From Terrimonas ginsenosidimutans (GTDB lineage Bacteria > Bacteroidota > Bacteroidia > Chitinophagales > Chitinophagaceae), in the NCBI RefSeq assembly GCF_022012415.1, contig NZ_JAKLTR010000006.1, forward strand, positions 295,644 to 359,643: a DNA stretch of 64,000 bases. The letters are read 5' to 3'. How positions within the stretch are numbered: the first letter of the stretch is position 1; the number at the start of each line of letters is the position of its first letter. A program made the position numbers and the translations under genes. This document shows, piece by piece, positions 35,975 through 45,300 of this stretch. The notes beneath the pieces were generated by a model, which was not told where the DNA came from, searched no databases, and worked only from the letters and a program-made list of their open reading frames with translations.

Positions 35975-38164
35975 ATGTCTCTTCGGTTTAATGCAATCTC
36001 CAAACTCAGCACTTCTCCGGCGACTGAGGTAGAGGAATCAAAAAAAATTACCACGATCTTCAACAGTAATGTGTTTACGTTGAAAGTAGCGCGTGAGTTC
36101 CTGAGTGATGAAGCTTATAAAAGCCTGGTGGGTTCTATTAAAGCGGGTCAGAAAATTGACCGTGCGGTAGCGGCTCAGATTGCGAATGGTATCCGTGCAT
36201 GGGCGGAGAGCAAAGGTGTAACGCACTTTACGCACTGGTTCCAGCCACTGACAGGCACCACTGCTGAAAAGCATGATTCATTCTTTACGCTGAAAAGCGA
36301 TGGAACGCCGATCGAACAATTTGAAGGTGATGCATTAATTCAACAGGAGCCTGATGCTTCTTCATTCCCGAATGGCGGTCTGCGTGCAACTTTCGAAGCC
36401 CGCGGATATACTGCATGGGATCCGGGTTCTCCTGCCTTTATCATGGAGATCGGTACCGGCAAAACTCTTTGCATTCCAACTGCATTCATCTCTTACACAG
36501 GTGAATCACTTGACTATAAAGCACCATTGCTGAAAGCGATCGAAGCATTGAACAATGCTGCGGTTGACGTATGTAACTATTTCGATAAAAATGTTGATAA
36601 GGTTTCTGCAACCCTTGGTTGGGAGCAGGAATATTTCGTGGTAGACGAAGCATTGTTCAATGCACGTCCTGACCTCGTAATGTGCGGACGCACTGTATTC
36701 GGTCATAACTCTGCGAAGAATCAGCAGCTGGAAGACCACTACTTCGGATCAATTCCTGAAAGAGTGTATGCTTACATGCGTGACCTCGAAACAGAATGTT
36801 ACAAACTGGGTATTCCACTGCGTACACGTCACAATGAGGTGGCGCCTGCACAGTTCGAGTGCGCTCCTATCTTTGAAGAGATCAACCTCGCGGTTGACCA
36901 CAATACATTGCTCACAGACATCATGAACAGGGTGGCACTTCGTCACAACCTGCGCGTGTTGCTGCATGAGAAACCATTTGCCGGCATCAACGGTAGCGGC
37001 AAGCACAACAACTGGTCTATGGCTACCAACACAGGCGTAAACCTGCTGGCTCCTGGTAAAACGCCAAAGACCAACCTGATGTTCCTGACTTTCTTCGTGA
37101 ATACGATCAAAGCGGTACATGATTATGCAGATCTGATGAGAGCGTCTATCGCTTCTGCTCCGAACGATCACCGTTTGGGTGCAAACGAAGCGCCTCCTGC
37201 GATCATCTCTGTATTCATCGGTCAGTATCTCACTAAAGTTTTGCAGGATGTAAAAGAAAGAGTGGGTAACAAATTCGATGAGCAGGATGAAAGCATGCTG
37301 AAGATCGACATCCACAAAAGCATTCCTGAACTGCTGATGGATAATACAGACCGTAACAGGACTTCACCATTTGCATTCACTGGCAATAAATTCGAGTTCC
37401 GCGCGGTTGGTTCTTCTGCAAACTGTGCTAACCCGATGACTATTCTGAACACTGTAATGGCTGAAACGCTGAAAACATTCAAGAAAGATGTTGATGCGCT
37501 GATCGAAAAAGGCGAGAAGAAAGAGATCGCGATCATGCACGTGATCCGCGAGTATATCGTTGCAAGCGAAAAAGTACTGTTCGAAGGCGATGGTTACAGC
37601 CAGGCCTGGGAAAAAGAAGCAGAGAAAAGAGGTCTTCCAAACGTGAAAACAACTCCCCTGGCTCTTGACGCAATGGTCACTGAAAAAGCTAAAAGCCTGT
37701 TCGAAACAAACAATATCTATACGCATTCAGAGCTGGAAGCGCGTCATGAGATCGAGCTTGAAAAATACATCAAGAAAGTACAGATCGAAAGCCGCATCAT
37801 GGGTGAACTGGCAACCAGCCATATCCTCCCCCCTGCTATCCGTTATCAGAACCTGCTGGCGAAAAACATCGCTGGTCTGAAAGAAGCGGGCCTGTCTGAG
37901 TCTGCTTACAGCAATCAGAAACAGATCCTCGATAAGATCTCTGAGCACATCAACAAAGCAAGTGATCTGGTTGAAAAAATGATCGAAGCAAGAAAGATCT
38001 GCAACGCAATGGATAACACCCGCACAAAAGCGATCGCTTATCAGGCGCAGGTAAAAGATACTTTCTTTGACGAGATCCGCTACCACGTCGACAAGCTTGA
38101 ATTATTAGTAGACGATAAAGAATGGTATCTGCCTAAGTACAGGGAGCTGCTGTTCCTGAGATAA
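35975..38164 (+). CDS. glnN: Glutamine synthetase type III
   Basis: 729 residues from the ATG at 35975 (MSLRFNAISKLSTSPA). The length, the segment GGLRATFEARGYTAWDPGSP and the lack of an adenylylation Tyr motif separate GSIII from GSI (about 450). Active-site strands: GWEQEYFVVDE, TRHNEVAPAQFECAP, GINGSGKHNNWS and DRNRTSPFAFTGNKFEFRAVG. ATP-dependent ammonia assimilation into glutamine; common in Bacteroidota. Own terminator downstream. Confidence 0.96.
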   Translation: MSLRFNAISKLSTSPATEVEESKKITTIFNSNVFTLKVAREFLSDEAYKSLVGSIKAGQKIDRAVAAQIANGIRAWAESKGVTHFTHWFQPLTGTTAEKHDSFFTLKSDGTPIEQFEGDALIQQEPDASSFPNGGLRATFEARGYTAWDPGSPAFIMEIGTGKTLCIPTAFISYTGESLDYKAPLLKAIEALNNAAVDVCNYFDKNVDKVSATLGWEQEYFVVDEALFNARPDLVMCGRTVFGHNSAKNQQLEDHYFGSIPERVYAYMRDLETECYKLGIPLRTRHNEVAPAQFECAPIFEEINLAVDHNTLLTDIMNRVALRHNLRVLLHEKPFAGINGSGKHNNWSMATNTGVNLLAPGKTPKTNLMFLTFFVNTIKAVHDYADLMRASIASAPNDHRLGANEAPPAIISVFIGQYLTKVLQDVKERVGNKFDEQDESMLKIDIHKSIPELLMDNTDRNRTSPFAFTGNKFEFRAVGSSANCANPMTILNTVMAETLKTFKKDVDALIEKGEKKEIAIMHVIREYIVASEKVLFEGDGYSQAWEKEAEKRGLPNVKTTPLALDAMVTEKAKSLFETNNIYTHSELEARHEIELEKYIKKVQIESRIMGELATSHILPPAIRYQNLLAKNIAGLKEAGLSESAYSNQKQILDKISEHINKASDLVEKMIEARKICNAMDNTRTKAIAYQAQVKDTFFDEIRYHVDKLELLVDDKEWYLPKYRELLFLR

Positions 38165-38190
38165 GTTTAACACACATGAGAAAGCCCAAG

Positions 38191-38219
38191 AGCCTCTGGA
38201 TCATTCCGGAGGCTTTTTT
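38191..38219 (+). terminator. glnN terminator
   Basis: Stem AGCCTCTGGA/TCCGGAGGCT (10 bp, one G-T pair), TCAT loop, TTTTTT tail. Confidence 0.85.
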
Positions 38220-38227
38220 AATTGCCA

Positions 38228-38316
38228 TAATAAAAAAAGTAAAAAAGCTTCTGCCGGCATTGAACTGCCATCAGAAGCTTTTTACTTTTTACTTTGACTT
38301 TTTACTTTTCTCCCCC
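38228..38316. repeat. AAAGT-word repeat around a bidirectional terminator
   Basis: Perfect 12-bp stem AAAAAGCTTCTG/CAGAAGCTTTTT (38242-38253 with 38272-38283) inside arms of TAAAAAAAGT and ACTTTTTACTTTG words. Lies between convergent glnN and accC. Confidence 0.8.
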
Positions 38317-39653
38317 TACTTCAGTTTGAAAGATTCGAGGAATTTTGTATTGAAGTCTCCGCTGCGGAAACGTTCGTCCTGCATCAATTGCAGATGAAAT
38401 GGAATAGTTGTTTTAACACCTTCGATAACGTATTCGCTGAGTGCCCGGTACATGGTATCGATGGCCTCATTACGGGTACGCGCTACAGTGATCAGTTTCC
38501 CGATCATAGAATCGTAATACGGAGGGATCACATATCCTGCATAGGCATGGCTGTCTACTCTTACGCCGTGACCTCCCGGCTGATGTAATGTAGTGATGCG
38601 GCCTGGTGAAGGGCGGAAATCGTTATAAGGATCTTCAGCATTGATACGGCATTCGATAGAGTACATCTGGGGGATATAATCATCGCCGGAAATGCGTTCA
38701 CCCATGGCGATCTTGATCTGTTCTTTGATCAGGTCGAAGTTGATCACTTCTTCTGTAACGCAATGCTCCACCTGGATACGTGTGTTCATTTCCATGAAGT
38801 AGAAGTTCCTGTGTTTGTCTACCAGGAATTCTATGGTACCCACACTTTCATAGTTGATAGCAGATGCCGCTTTTTTTGCAGCTTCTCCCATTTTGAAGCG
38901 GAGTTCGTCTGTCATGAATGGTGAAGGAGATTCTTCCACCAGTTTCTGGTGACGGCGCTGGATAGAGCAGTCACGCTCGCTAAGGTGGCAGACATTGCCA
39001 TACTGGTCACCGGCAACCTGTATTTCGATGTGGCGTGGTTCTTCCACAAATTTCTCCATGTAGATCCCATCGTTCTTGAAAGCGGCAGCAGCTTCAGCTT
39101 TAGCGGTGTCGTATGCTTTTTCCATATCGCTTTCTTCCCAGACGATACGCATGCCTTTGCCACCACCACCGGCTGTTGCTTTAAGGATCACGGGATAGCC
39201 CATGTTCTTTGCGAGGCCTTTTGCTTCTTCAATGCTTTTGAGGAGGCCTTCGCCACCGGGAACAACGGGTACACCGGCTTTGATCATGGTTTCTTTTGCG
39301 GTGATCTTATCACCCATGCCATTGATCATATCGGCGGTTGGTCCGATGAATTTAATTCCATGATCATTACAGATACGGGCGAATTTGGCATTCTCAGCCA
39401 GGAAACCGTATCCGGGGTGCACAGCGTCAGCATTGGTGATCTCCACCGCAGCCATGATATGTGCAATATTGAGGTAAGAATCGCTGCTCTGTGGTTTACC
39501 GATACAGACCGCCTCATCAGCAAATTTTACATGAAGGCTGTCACGGTCTGCAGTGGAGTAAACGGCAACGGTTTTGATGCCCATCTCCCTGCAGGTTCTG
39601 ATCACACGAAGGGCGATCTCACCACGGTTAGCGATAAGTATTTTTTTAAACAC
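38316..39653 (-). CDS. accC: Acetyl-CoA carboxylase, biotin carboxylase subunit
   Basis: 445 residues from the GTG at 39653 ([17 protein letters not shown], the family N-terminus); the TTG at 39662 adds three residues. ATP-grasp blocks: [66 protein letters not shown]. Carboxylates the biotin of AccB for fatty-acid synthesis. Transcribed after accB, from which the repeat 39694-39781 separates it. Confidence 0.96.
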   Translation of the reverse strand: MFKKILIANRGEIALRVIRTCREMGIKTVAVYSTADRDSLHVKFADEAVCIGKPQSSDSYLNIAHIMAAVEITNADAVHPGYGFLAENAKFARICNDHGIKFIGPTADMINGMGDKITAKETMIKAGVPVVPGGEGLLKSIEEAKGLAKNMGYPVILKATAGGGGKGMRIVWEESDMEKAYDTAKAEAAAAFKNDGIYMEKFVEEPRHIEIQVAGDQYGNVCHLSERDCSIQRRHQKLVEESPSPFMTDELRFKMGEAAKKAASAINYESVGTIEFLVDKHRNFYFMEMNTRIQVEHCVTEEVINFDLIKEQIKIAMGERISGDDYIPQMYSIECRINAEDPYNDFRPSPGRITTLHQPGGHGVRVDSHAYAGYVIPPYYDSMIGKLITVARTRNEAIDTMYRALSEYVIEGVKTTIPFHLQLMQDERFRSGDFNTKFLESFKLK

Positions 39654-39693
39654 GAATAACAATTAAAGATTAAAAAAAACAAACCCAGCGTTA

Positions 39694-39781
39694 AGTTTAA
39701 AAGTTTAAATGTTTAATAGTTTAATAGTTAACTCCCGAACGAGCAACGATTAAACTTTTAAATCTTTAAACAATTAAACTA
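39694..39781. repeat. TTTAAAAGTTTAA-word inverted repeat between accB and accC
   Basis: Arms of TTTAAAAGTTTAAATG words (39694-39730) and TTAAACTTTTAAATC words (39748-39781). An interrupting repeat in a normally tight operon. Confidence 0.8.
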
Positions 39782-40261
39782 TTATGGTTCAACCAGGAAC
39801 AGCGGTTGATCGTACTCAACCGGTGAAGCATCTTCAACCAGTACTTTCACGATCTTGCCGCTAACCTCGCTTTCAATTTCATTGAACAGTTTCATGGCTT
39901 CGATGATGCAAACCACTTTACCTACGCTCACTTCGTCACCCACTTCTGTAAAGTTGGGTTTATCTGGTGAAGCCTTGCGGTAGAAGGTGCCGATCATCGG
40001 ACTCTTGATAGTGATAAGGTTGGAAGGAAGCGCCGATTCCGTGGATTTTGCTTTTTCAGCTGCAGGAGCTGTAGAAGCGGCAGCGGCTGGAGGCGGGGCT
40101 GAGTAAGCAGGAGCAACCGGAGCAGCAGCCTGAACAACCTGGGTGATCTGCTCTTCTTTTTGTTTGATCGTTACTTTAAAATCTTTCTGTTCGATCGTAA
40201 CCTCTCCGATATTGGATTTGTTGATCATTTTGATCAATTCCTGGATCTGTTTAAAGTCCAT
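39782..40261 (-). CDS. accB: Acetyl-CoA carboxylase biotin carboxyl carrier protein
   Basis: 159 residues from the ATG at 40261 (MDFKQIQELIKMIN); a TTG three codons earlier is less likely. N-terminal helix, Ala/Pro linker (about 45-85), then the biotinyl domain with the acceptor Lys in CIIEAMKLFNEIE and the final strand VEYDQPLFLVEP. Carrier for carboxyl transfer from AccC. Confidence 0.96.
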   Translation of the reverse strand: MDFKQIQELIKMINKSNIGEVTIEQKDFKVTIKQKEEQITQVVQAAAPVAPAYSAPPPAAAASTAPAAEKAKSTESALPSNLITIKSPMIGTFYRKASPDKPNFTEVGDEVSVGKVVCIIEAMKLFNEIESEVSGKIVKVLVEDASPVEYDQPLFLVEP

Positions 40262-40355
40262 GTTTTTCAATTTAACAGGTATTTTATTTTACTAAACAGA
40301 TCATAACGTCGCCTCTTGTTGAAATTATGTTATGATCCGGGGTTAACTCATTCGA

Positions 40356-40459
40356 ATTCAAAATTCAAAAGTAAAAATTAAAAAAACAAGGCTGCACTGG
40401 AACAAGGGATGTTACAAGTGTTCGTTTTTGAATTTTTAATTTTGAGTTTTTACTTATTT
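40356..40459. repeat. AAAAGTAAAAATT-word inverted repeat
   Basis: Arms 40356-40388 and 40420-40459. The 40271-40594 gap otherwise holds the efp terminator and a weak -7-like TATCTTAG (40474-40467, minus strand). Confidence 0.7.
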
Positions 40460-40540
40460 GAGGCGGCTAAGATAGGGAAATCGAAGTCAGCAAATCAAGT
40501 ATTTTTTCCTGTTTTTAGCCGAAAACAGCCCAAAATTCAT

Positions 40541-40578
40541 AAAAAATGGCCTGAAATCGATCGATTCCAGGCCATTTT
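40541..40578 (-). terminator. efp terminator
   Basis: AAAATGGCCTG/CAGGCCATTTT (11-bp stem) followed on the minus strand by TTTTTT. Confidence 0.8.
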
Positions 40579-40594
40579 CTTATAAAATGAGGTC

Positions 40595-41161
40595 TTACTC
40601 TTTTACTCTTTCTACGTACTCACCGGTTTTTGTATTCACCCGGATCAGTTCGCCTTCGTTTACAAACAGGGGAACGCTCACTGTAGCACCTGTTTCAACG
40701 GTCGCAGGTTTCAGGGTTCTTGTAGCGGTATCGCCTCTCAGACCTGGCTCGGTATAAGTTACCAGCATCACGATCTTATCAGGAAGCTCCACGCTCATTG
40801 GCTGTTCTGTTTCAGTATTGAAGAGAACAGAAACTTCCTGTCCGTCTTTCAGGAACTGTGGTGCATCTACAAGGTTTTCCTGCAGGGCGATCTGCTCAAA
40901 AGTTTCCTGGTCCATAAAATTGTAACCGGTATCATCCTTATAAAGGAATTGATACGCTCTTTTTTCAACACGAACCGGGTAGATCGTATCTCCTGAGTTC
41001 CATGTTTTTTCGATAGAACGGTTATTGTCAACGCCTTTCAGCTTTGCCCACACTTTCGCTGCCGCACGCGCCGTTTTGTTTTCACCAAACTCAACAACGG
41101 TATAAAGGCTGCCATCCAGTTTGACGATCAGGCCGCGGCTGATATCTGCAGTATTTGCCAT
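40595..41161 (-). CDS. efp: Elongation factor P, arginine-32 type loop
   Basis: 188 residues, three-domain EF-P. Domain I tip reads VEFGENKTARAAAKVWAKLK, where the usual Lys-type sequence is EFxHVKPGKGxAFVRTKLK: the tip residue is Arg32, not Lys. This matches the Arg32 loop of Pseudomonas/Neisseria EF-P (NKSGRNSAVVKMKLK), which EarP rhamnosylates. Domains II/III are normal (DKIVMLVTYTEPGLRGDTAT, FVNEGELIRVNTKTGEYVERV). It relieves ribosome stalling at polyproline. No EarP- or EpmA-like gene lies in this window. Conserved Bacteroidota efp-accB-accC order. Confidence 0.95.
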   Translation of the reverse strand: MANTADISRGLIVKLDGSLYTVVEFGENKTARAAAKVWAKLKGVDNNRSIEKTWNSGDTIYPVRVEKRAYQFLYKDDTGYNFMDQETFEQIALQENLVDAPQFLKDGQEVSVLFNTETEQPMSVELPDKIVMLVTYTEPGLRGDTATRTLKPATVETGATVSVPLFVNEGELIRVNTKTGEYVERVKE

Positions 41162-41181
41162 AAAAAATCTTTTTGAGGCGG

Positions 41182-41212
41182 CAAAGATAGGGTTTGGGTT
41201 TCGTACGGCAAA
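41182..41212 (-). promoter_or_regulatory. efp promoter
   Basis: Minus strand TTTG (41212-41209), 19 bp, TATCTTTG (41189-41182), 20 nt before the ATG. Full consensus. Confidence 0.75.
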
Positions 41213-41257
41213 AGACGGGTTTGGGGAGGTTACAAACCTTCCCTTCCTGCTTCCCTT

Positions 41258-43054
41258 CTAACATCCCTCCCCATACGGTGCGGTTGGAGGTGCTTCTCCG
41301 TAATTCTTTTTAAAACGTTCTATGTCTTTAGCATTGCTGGTGTTGTACATATCCCACTTACCGTTGCGGAAGTAGATCTGGATATAGACATCATTCTTTT
41401 TGATGCTGGCTTGCTGATATCCGGGAGTCAGCCCGCCAGTAGTGACGTCAACTACCTTTCCCCAGGATACCCTGGAAACGTTTGCATGACGCTTTACGAA
41501 ACTCAGTTCGCTGGCGGTTGGCTTGTGCGATGAGATCCCGCCAACTGCAGGAGGTTGTGGTGGCTCGGGAAGTTCACCATATTTCTTTTCAAATGCTGCT
41601 TTCTGCCTGGCATCGTTCAGGTCGTAAGACTCTGTCTTTCCGTTTTTGAGAGTCACCGTCGCACTTCCGTTTGTCACCTGCATACTGGATACATTGGCCG
41701 GTAATTTTGGCGCTTTCGGAGGAGCAGGCGGTTGAGCTGGCATAGATGCATTGCGCGGCACAGCCGGAGGTGGAGGCGGAGGCGCGGGAGCATCACCCGG
41801 CGCAGCAGGCGCTTGTGCGCTGAACGGTGCAACAGGTGGCGGCTCTACCGGAGGCGGCGGAGGTGGTGGCGGCACTTCTCCATACAGGTTCTCATACCGC
41901 GCGAGATCCTTATTCCAGTCTGCAAGCGGAACAGTTTTCACTATTTTCCTGTTTGCATCTCTTACTACCACGACATCCCCCCGTTTTACTGAGATATTAT
42001 ATCCTTTTTCGTTGACCAGCAGCGGAATTGTATCTGCTGATGTAATGGGAGCAACAGCGGAAGTTGCGGACGGCAGGTCATAACTGTCTGGTTTTGCAGC
42101 CGCGTCAGGTGTACTGACAGCAGCAATGCTACTTTCCGGAGAAACTGATTGTGACCGGTCCGGCGCCGTATTATCCGATCGGGTTTGTGAGCGGAATGCA
42201 AGTAGGAGAACGGCCACCGCTGGGCCGATCAGCAACAAACGCAACAAGTGGCGCTTCGATGTCTGAGCTTTGTTCATCATGGCTATACGTTTTTTTAATG
42301 AAGAAAAATTAAACTGGCTGGCTATACTAAAGTGATTATGACCGATAACTTTTAAGAGCATATATTGATACTGCTTTCTGTCGAGACCGCTTTTCAACAC
42401 CTGCTCATCCGCAATGAATTCAAGGTTCTGCCTGACACTTTTGCGCAGTAACCAGACAAAAGGGTTATACCAGTTGATCATGCACAACACTTCTGCCCAC
42501 ATGATATCGATACTGTGCTTTTGTTTTACGTGTACAAATTCATGGCGGATGATCTCACGGAGTTCATCTTCGTTATGAAGATTATGATTGATGAAAATGG
42601 CATTACCAAACGAAAAAGGAATGATGTTCTTATCAACCTGGTAGATCCTGGTTTGCCCTTCTGAAAGCAGCCTCGCCTGACGACGGATCCGCACAAATGA
42701 GATATAGCGGACACAGAACAGAACGACCAGCACCATTGTTCCCGCTACCAGTACAAGCAACAATGCATCCCATGTATCATAGGCAGAAACAGCTACAGGC
42801 TGGTTGATGGCCTCATCTGTTTGAACAACCTGCCATGCGGGAATGCTCATGAACCGGTCTTTGCTCCATTGATTTGCTTCGAGCGCCGGCGTGATATTGA
42901 TCAGCGGAATGATAAAACACAGCGCGGGATATATCAGCAGGTAAATACGGTTACAATTATAGAATGTCAGCTTGCGCAACAGCAAATGATAGAAGAGATA
43001 CACCAGCGCAAGGCTGAATGAAAGTTTGATCAGGTATTGTATGATAACTGGCAT
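41258..43054 (-). CDS. BlaR1/M56-family membrane metalloprotease with repeated C-terminal domains
   Basis: 598 residues. Four N-terminal TM helices embed the zinc motif HEFVH at 171-175 in IIRHEFVHVKQKHSIDIMWA; TM4 is LLRLLLIGPAVAVLLLAF. Instead of the beta-lactam-binding sensor of true BlaR1, the periplasmic part has three similar units, each a short beta sequence ending (A/L)xxFxKxYGExPxPP (YENLYGEVPPPP, FEKKYGELPEPP, FKKNYGEAPPTA), spaced by proline-rich linkers. Signal sensed is unknown. Cleavage of the BlaI repressor encoded 20 bp upstream is the expected mechanism. Confidence 0.88.
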   Translation of the reverse strand: MPVIIQYLIKLSFSLALVYLFYHLLLRKLTFYNCNRIYLLIYPALCFIIPLINITPALEANQWSKDRFMSIPAWQVVQTDEAINQPVAVSAYDTWDALLLVLVAGTMVLVVLFCVRYISFVRIRRQARLLSEGQTRIYQVDKNIIPFSFGNAIFINHNLHNEDELREIIRHEFVHVKQKHSIDIMWAEVLCMINWYNPFVWLLRKSVRQNLEFIADEQVLKSGLDRKQYQYMLLKVIGHNHFSIASQFNFSSLKKRIAMMNKAQTSKRHLLRLLLIGPAVAVLLLAFRSQTRSDNTAPDRSQSVSPESSIAAVSTPDAAAKPDSYDLPSATSAVAPITSADTIPLLVNEKGYNISVKRGDVVVVRDANRKIVKTVPLADWNKDLARYENLYGEVPPPPPPPPVEPPPVAPFSAQAPAAPGDAPAPPPPPPAVPRNASMPAQPPAPPKAPKLPANVSSMQVTNGSATVTLKNGKTESYDLNDARQKAAFEKKYGELPEPPQPPAVGGISSHKPTASELSFVKRHANVSRVSWGKVVDVTTGGLTPGYQQASIKKNDVYIQIYFRNGKWDMYNTSNAKDIERFKKNYGEAPPTAPYGEGC

Positions 43055-43074
43055 CAGATAAGTTTTTGAAAAGC

Positions 43075-43434
43075 TTATTTATTTCCTTTCTCGATCATAT
43101 CGATTATGTCTTTCAACTCCTGGGTAGATAATTTCTTTTGCTCTACGAAGAAGTTCACGAGTTCTGTATAAGAGTTGTCGAAGTATTCTTTTACTACACT
43201 CCCCATGAATTTCTTTTTGTACTCCGCTTCGGAAATTGCAGGCCTGTACAAATAGGTATTGCCGGAAAGACGACTGTTCAGATAGCCTTTCTTTTCCAGG
43301 TTCTTAATGGTAGAGGCAACAGTCGTATACGGCAAAGCGGTTTCCATCTGCTCCATGAATGACTTGATATTTCCCTCACCTGTTCTCCAGATCGCGAGCA
43401 TGGCTTCTTCTTCCTGTATCGTCAGCTTTTCCAT
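43075..43434 (-). CDS. BlaI/MecI-family transcriptional repressor
   Basis: 119 residues. Winged-helix domain LTIQEEEAMLAIWRTGEGNI, then TTVASTIKNLEKKGYLNSRL (recognition helix) and a C-terminal dimerisation helix pair. Family members bind as dimers to palindromic operators and are cleaved after a signal from the M56 protease. The gene sits directly upstream of that protease gene, and two TACGA...TCGTA palindromes lie just before its start. Confidence 0.93.
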   Translation of the reverse strand: MEKLTIQEEEAMLAIWRTGEGNIKSFMEQMETALPYTTVASTIKNLEKKGYLNSRLSGNTYLYRPAISEAEYKKKFMGSVVKEYFDNSYTELVNFFVEQKKLSTQELKDIIDMIEKGNK

Positions 43435-43437
43435 ATC

Positions 43438-43472
43438 TACGAATTTTTCGTAAATATTACGATATTTTCGTA
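43438..43472. promoter_or_regulatory. Two putative BlaI operators, 20 bp apart
   Basis: TACGAATTTTTCGTA (43438-43452) and TACGATATTTTCGTA (43458-43472) are near-perfect palindromes; centres 20 bp apart, two DNA turns. They begin 4 bp before the blaI ATG on the minus strand. Confidence 0.7.
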
Positions 43473-43586
43473 GACTCCCAAATATTTCTTTTCCTGAAAT
43501 GTTAAAATGGGCGGCAGCAGGTTATGAAAAAATTAGAACCGTTCTGATTACGATGTGATTGCAAACAAAATCCGTTTCTTTGGGGT

Positions 43587-44108
43587 ATGAAAAGAATAGC
43601 TTTACACACTTCGCGGATCATAGCGGTTTTATTTCTGACAGTTATAGGTATGAAAGGCTTCAGCCAGGTAGACTCTACCTCTCCCCCATTCAAGAAATTC
43701 CCGACATTTCCCCCGGTAAAGCTGTTACTGGTTGACAGTGTGACTACCTTCTCCAAAACAGATCTGAACAAGAAGAAGCCCACGATGATCATGCTGTTCA
43801 GTCCCGATTGTGATCACTGTAAACACGAAACGGAGGAGTTGATCAAGCGCATCGATGATTTTAAAGATGTACAGATCCTGATGATCACCCCGATGCCGTT
43901 TGAAAATATGAGGGAGTACTATCAGCATTTCGGTTTGGCGAAATATTCCAATATCAAAATGGGCCGGGATACGAAGTTCATGCTGCCAACCTTTTACAAT
44001 ATGAGGTTCTTTCCATTCCTGGCATTTTATAATAAGAAGCAGGAGTTGATATCTGTATTTGAGGGAAACATGCCGATGGATAAGATACTGGAAGAGTTGA
44101 AGAAGTAG
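43587..44108 (+). CDS. Secreted thioredoxin-like protein
   Basis: 173 residues. Signal peptide (IIAVLFLTVIGMKGFSQ), then a TlpA/thioredoxin fold with active site CDHC in MLFSPDCDHCKHETEELIKR. The cis-Pro region is FFPFLAFYNKKQEL. Likely a periplasmic thiol-disulfide oxidoreductase or cytochrome maturation helper. Reading divergent from blaI; own short unit ending at the 44149 hairpin. Confidence 0.88.
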   Translation: MKRIALHTSRIIAVLFLTVIGMKGFSQVDSTSPPFKKFPTFPPVKLLLVDSVTTFSKTDLNKKKPTMIMLFSPDCDHCKHETEELIKRIDDFKDVQILMITPMPFENMREYYQHFGLAKYSNIKMGRDTKFMLPTFYNMRFFPFLAFYNKKQELISVFEGNMPMDKILEELKK

Positions 44109-44148
44109 CCCCGCATTATCAGGCGTGGACGTTTCTGAAAATTTGATT

Positions 44149-44188
44149 GGCGTAATAGGAACGCGGCCCGCCGCGTTCCTATTACGCC
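44149..44188. repeat. Perfect 18-bp hairpin of GGAACGCGG word
   Basis: GGCGTAATAGGAACGCGG, 4-nt loop, exact inverse. The same word appears at 693, 18.1, 51.0 and 63.98 kb. Confidence 0.9.
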
Positions 44189-44261
44189 TCCGAATTCCGG
44201 AAAATAACATCTGCCGGACAAACATAATCTCTCAAAAACTTCCAAACGGCCAGTTTTCGCT

Positions 44262-44269
44262 TAATTTTG
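44262..44269 (+). promoter_or_regulatory. mdh -7 promoter element
   Basis: TAATTTTG; 77 nt before the ATG; -33 box not clear. Confidence 0.5.
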
Positions 44270-44346
44270 CCCCCGCCATCCCGCTTTCGCCAAGGCAACG
44301 GCGGACCTGGCAGAATTAATTTCCTCATTCTCTAAATTTTTCGTTC

Positions 44347-45276
44347 ATGAAAGTAACTGTTGTAGGTGCAGGAGCAGTAGGAGCCACTTGTGCCGATAAT
44401 ATTGCCCGCAAAGAACTGGCAACTGAACTGGTATTACTGGATATTAAAGAAGGAATTGCTGAAGGGAAGGCACAGGATATGATGCAGACTGCCGCCCTGC
44501 TGGGATTTGACACGAAGATCACTGGCTCTACGAATGACTACACAAAAACTGCCGGAAGTGATGTGGTGGTGATCACCTCAGGTCTGCCTCGCAAACCAGG
44601 TATGACCCGCGAAGAACTCATCGGTGTGAACGCCGGTATCGTGAAAGGTGTTACTGAAAACATCCTGAAACATTCTCCCAATGCGATCATCATCGTGATC
44701 AGCAACCCAATGGACACAATGACCTACCTGGCGCTTCAGTCAACCGGTCTCCCTAAAAACCGGATCATCGGTATGGGTGGAACATTGGATAGCGCACGTT
44801 TCAAATATCAACTCAGCCAGCACCTGGATTGCAGCCCTGCTGACCTGAACGCTGTTGTAGTGGGTGGCCATGGCGATACTACCATGATCCCACTGATCCG
44901 TTTGGCAACATGGAACTCTGTTCCGGTTACACAATTCCTCAGTGAAGAAAAACAAAAACAGATCGTTGCTGATACAATGGTTGGCGGTGCAACCCTCACC
45001 AAACTCATTGGCACTTCTGCATGGTATGCACCAGGCGCTGCCGGAGCTGCTCTTGTTGAAGCCATCGTCCGCGACGAAAAGAAACTCTTTACCTGCTGCG
45101 TTTCCCTCGAAGGTGAATACGGCCAGAAAGATATCTGCCTCGGCGTTCCTGTGATCATCGGCAGAAACGGCTGGGAAAAGATCATCGACTTCAAACTGAA
45201 CGAAGCTGAGCAGGCTGAATTTGAGAAAAGCGCTGCGGCTGTGAGAAGTATGAATGATGTGTTGAAGACTTTGTAA
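44347..45276 (+). CDS. mdh: Malate dehydrogenase (LDH-like)
   Basis: 309 residues. Dinucleotide fold VVGAGAVGATCADN; substrate-loop LPRKPGMTREEL, whose Arg pair and lack of the LDH Gln point to malate rather than lactate; catalytic His in VVGGHGDTTM; NPMDTMTY. Interconverts malate and oxaloacetate with NAD in the citric-acid cycle. Monocistronic, followed by the long terminator repeat. Confidence 0.93.
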   Translation: MKVTVVGAGAVGATCADNIARKELATELVLLDIKEGIAEGKAQDMMQTAALLGFDTKITGSTNDYTKTAGSDVVVITSGLPRKPGMTREELIGVNAGIVKGVTENILKHSPNAIIIVISNPMDTMTYLALQSTGLPKNRIIGMGGTLDSARFKYQLSQHLDCSPADLNAVVVGGHGDTTMIPLIRLATWNSVPVTQFLSEEKQKQIVADTMVGGATLTKLIGTSAWYAPGAAGAALVEAIVRDEKKLFTCCVSLEGEYGQKDICLGVPVIIGRNGWEKIIDFKLNEAEQAEFEKSAAAVRSMNDVLKTL

Positions 45277-45300
45277 TTGTTAAGTCGGATCGGTTTGTTC

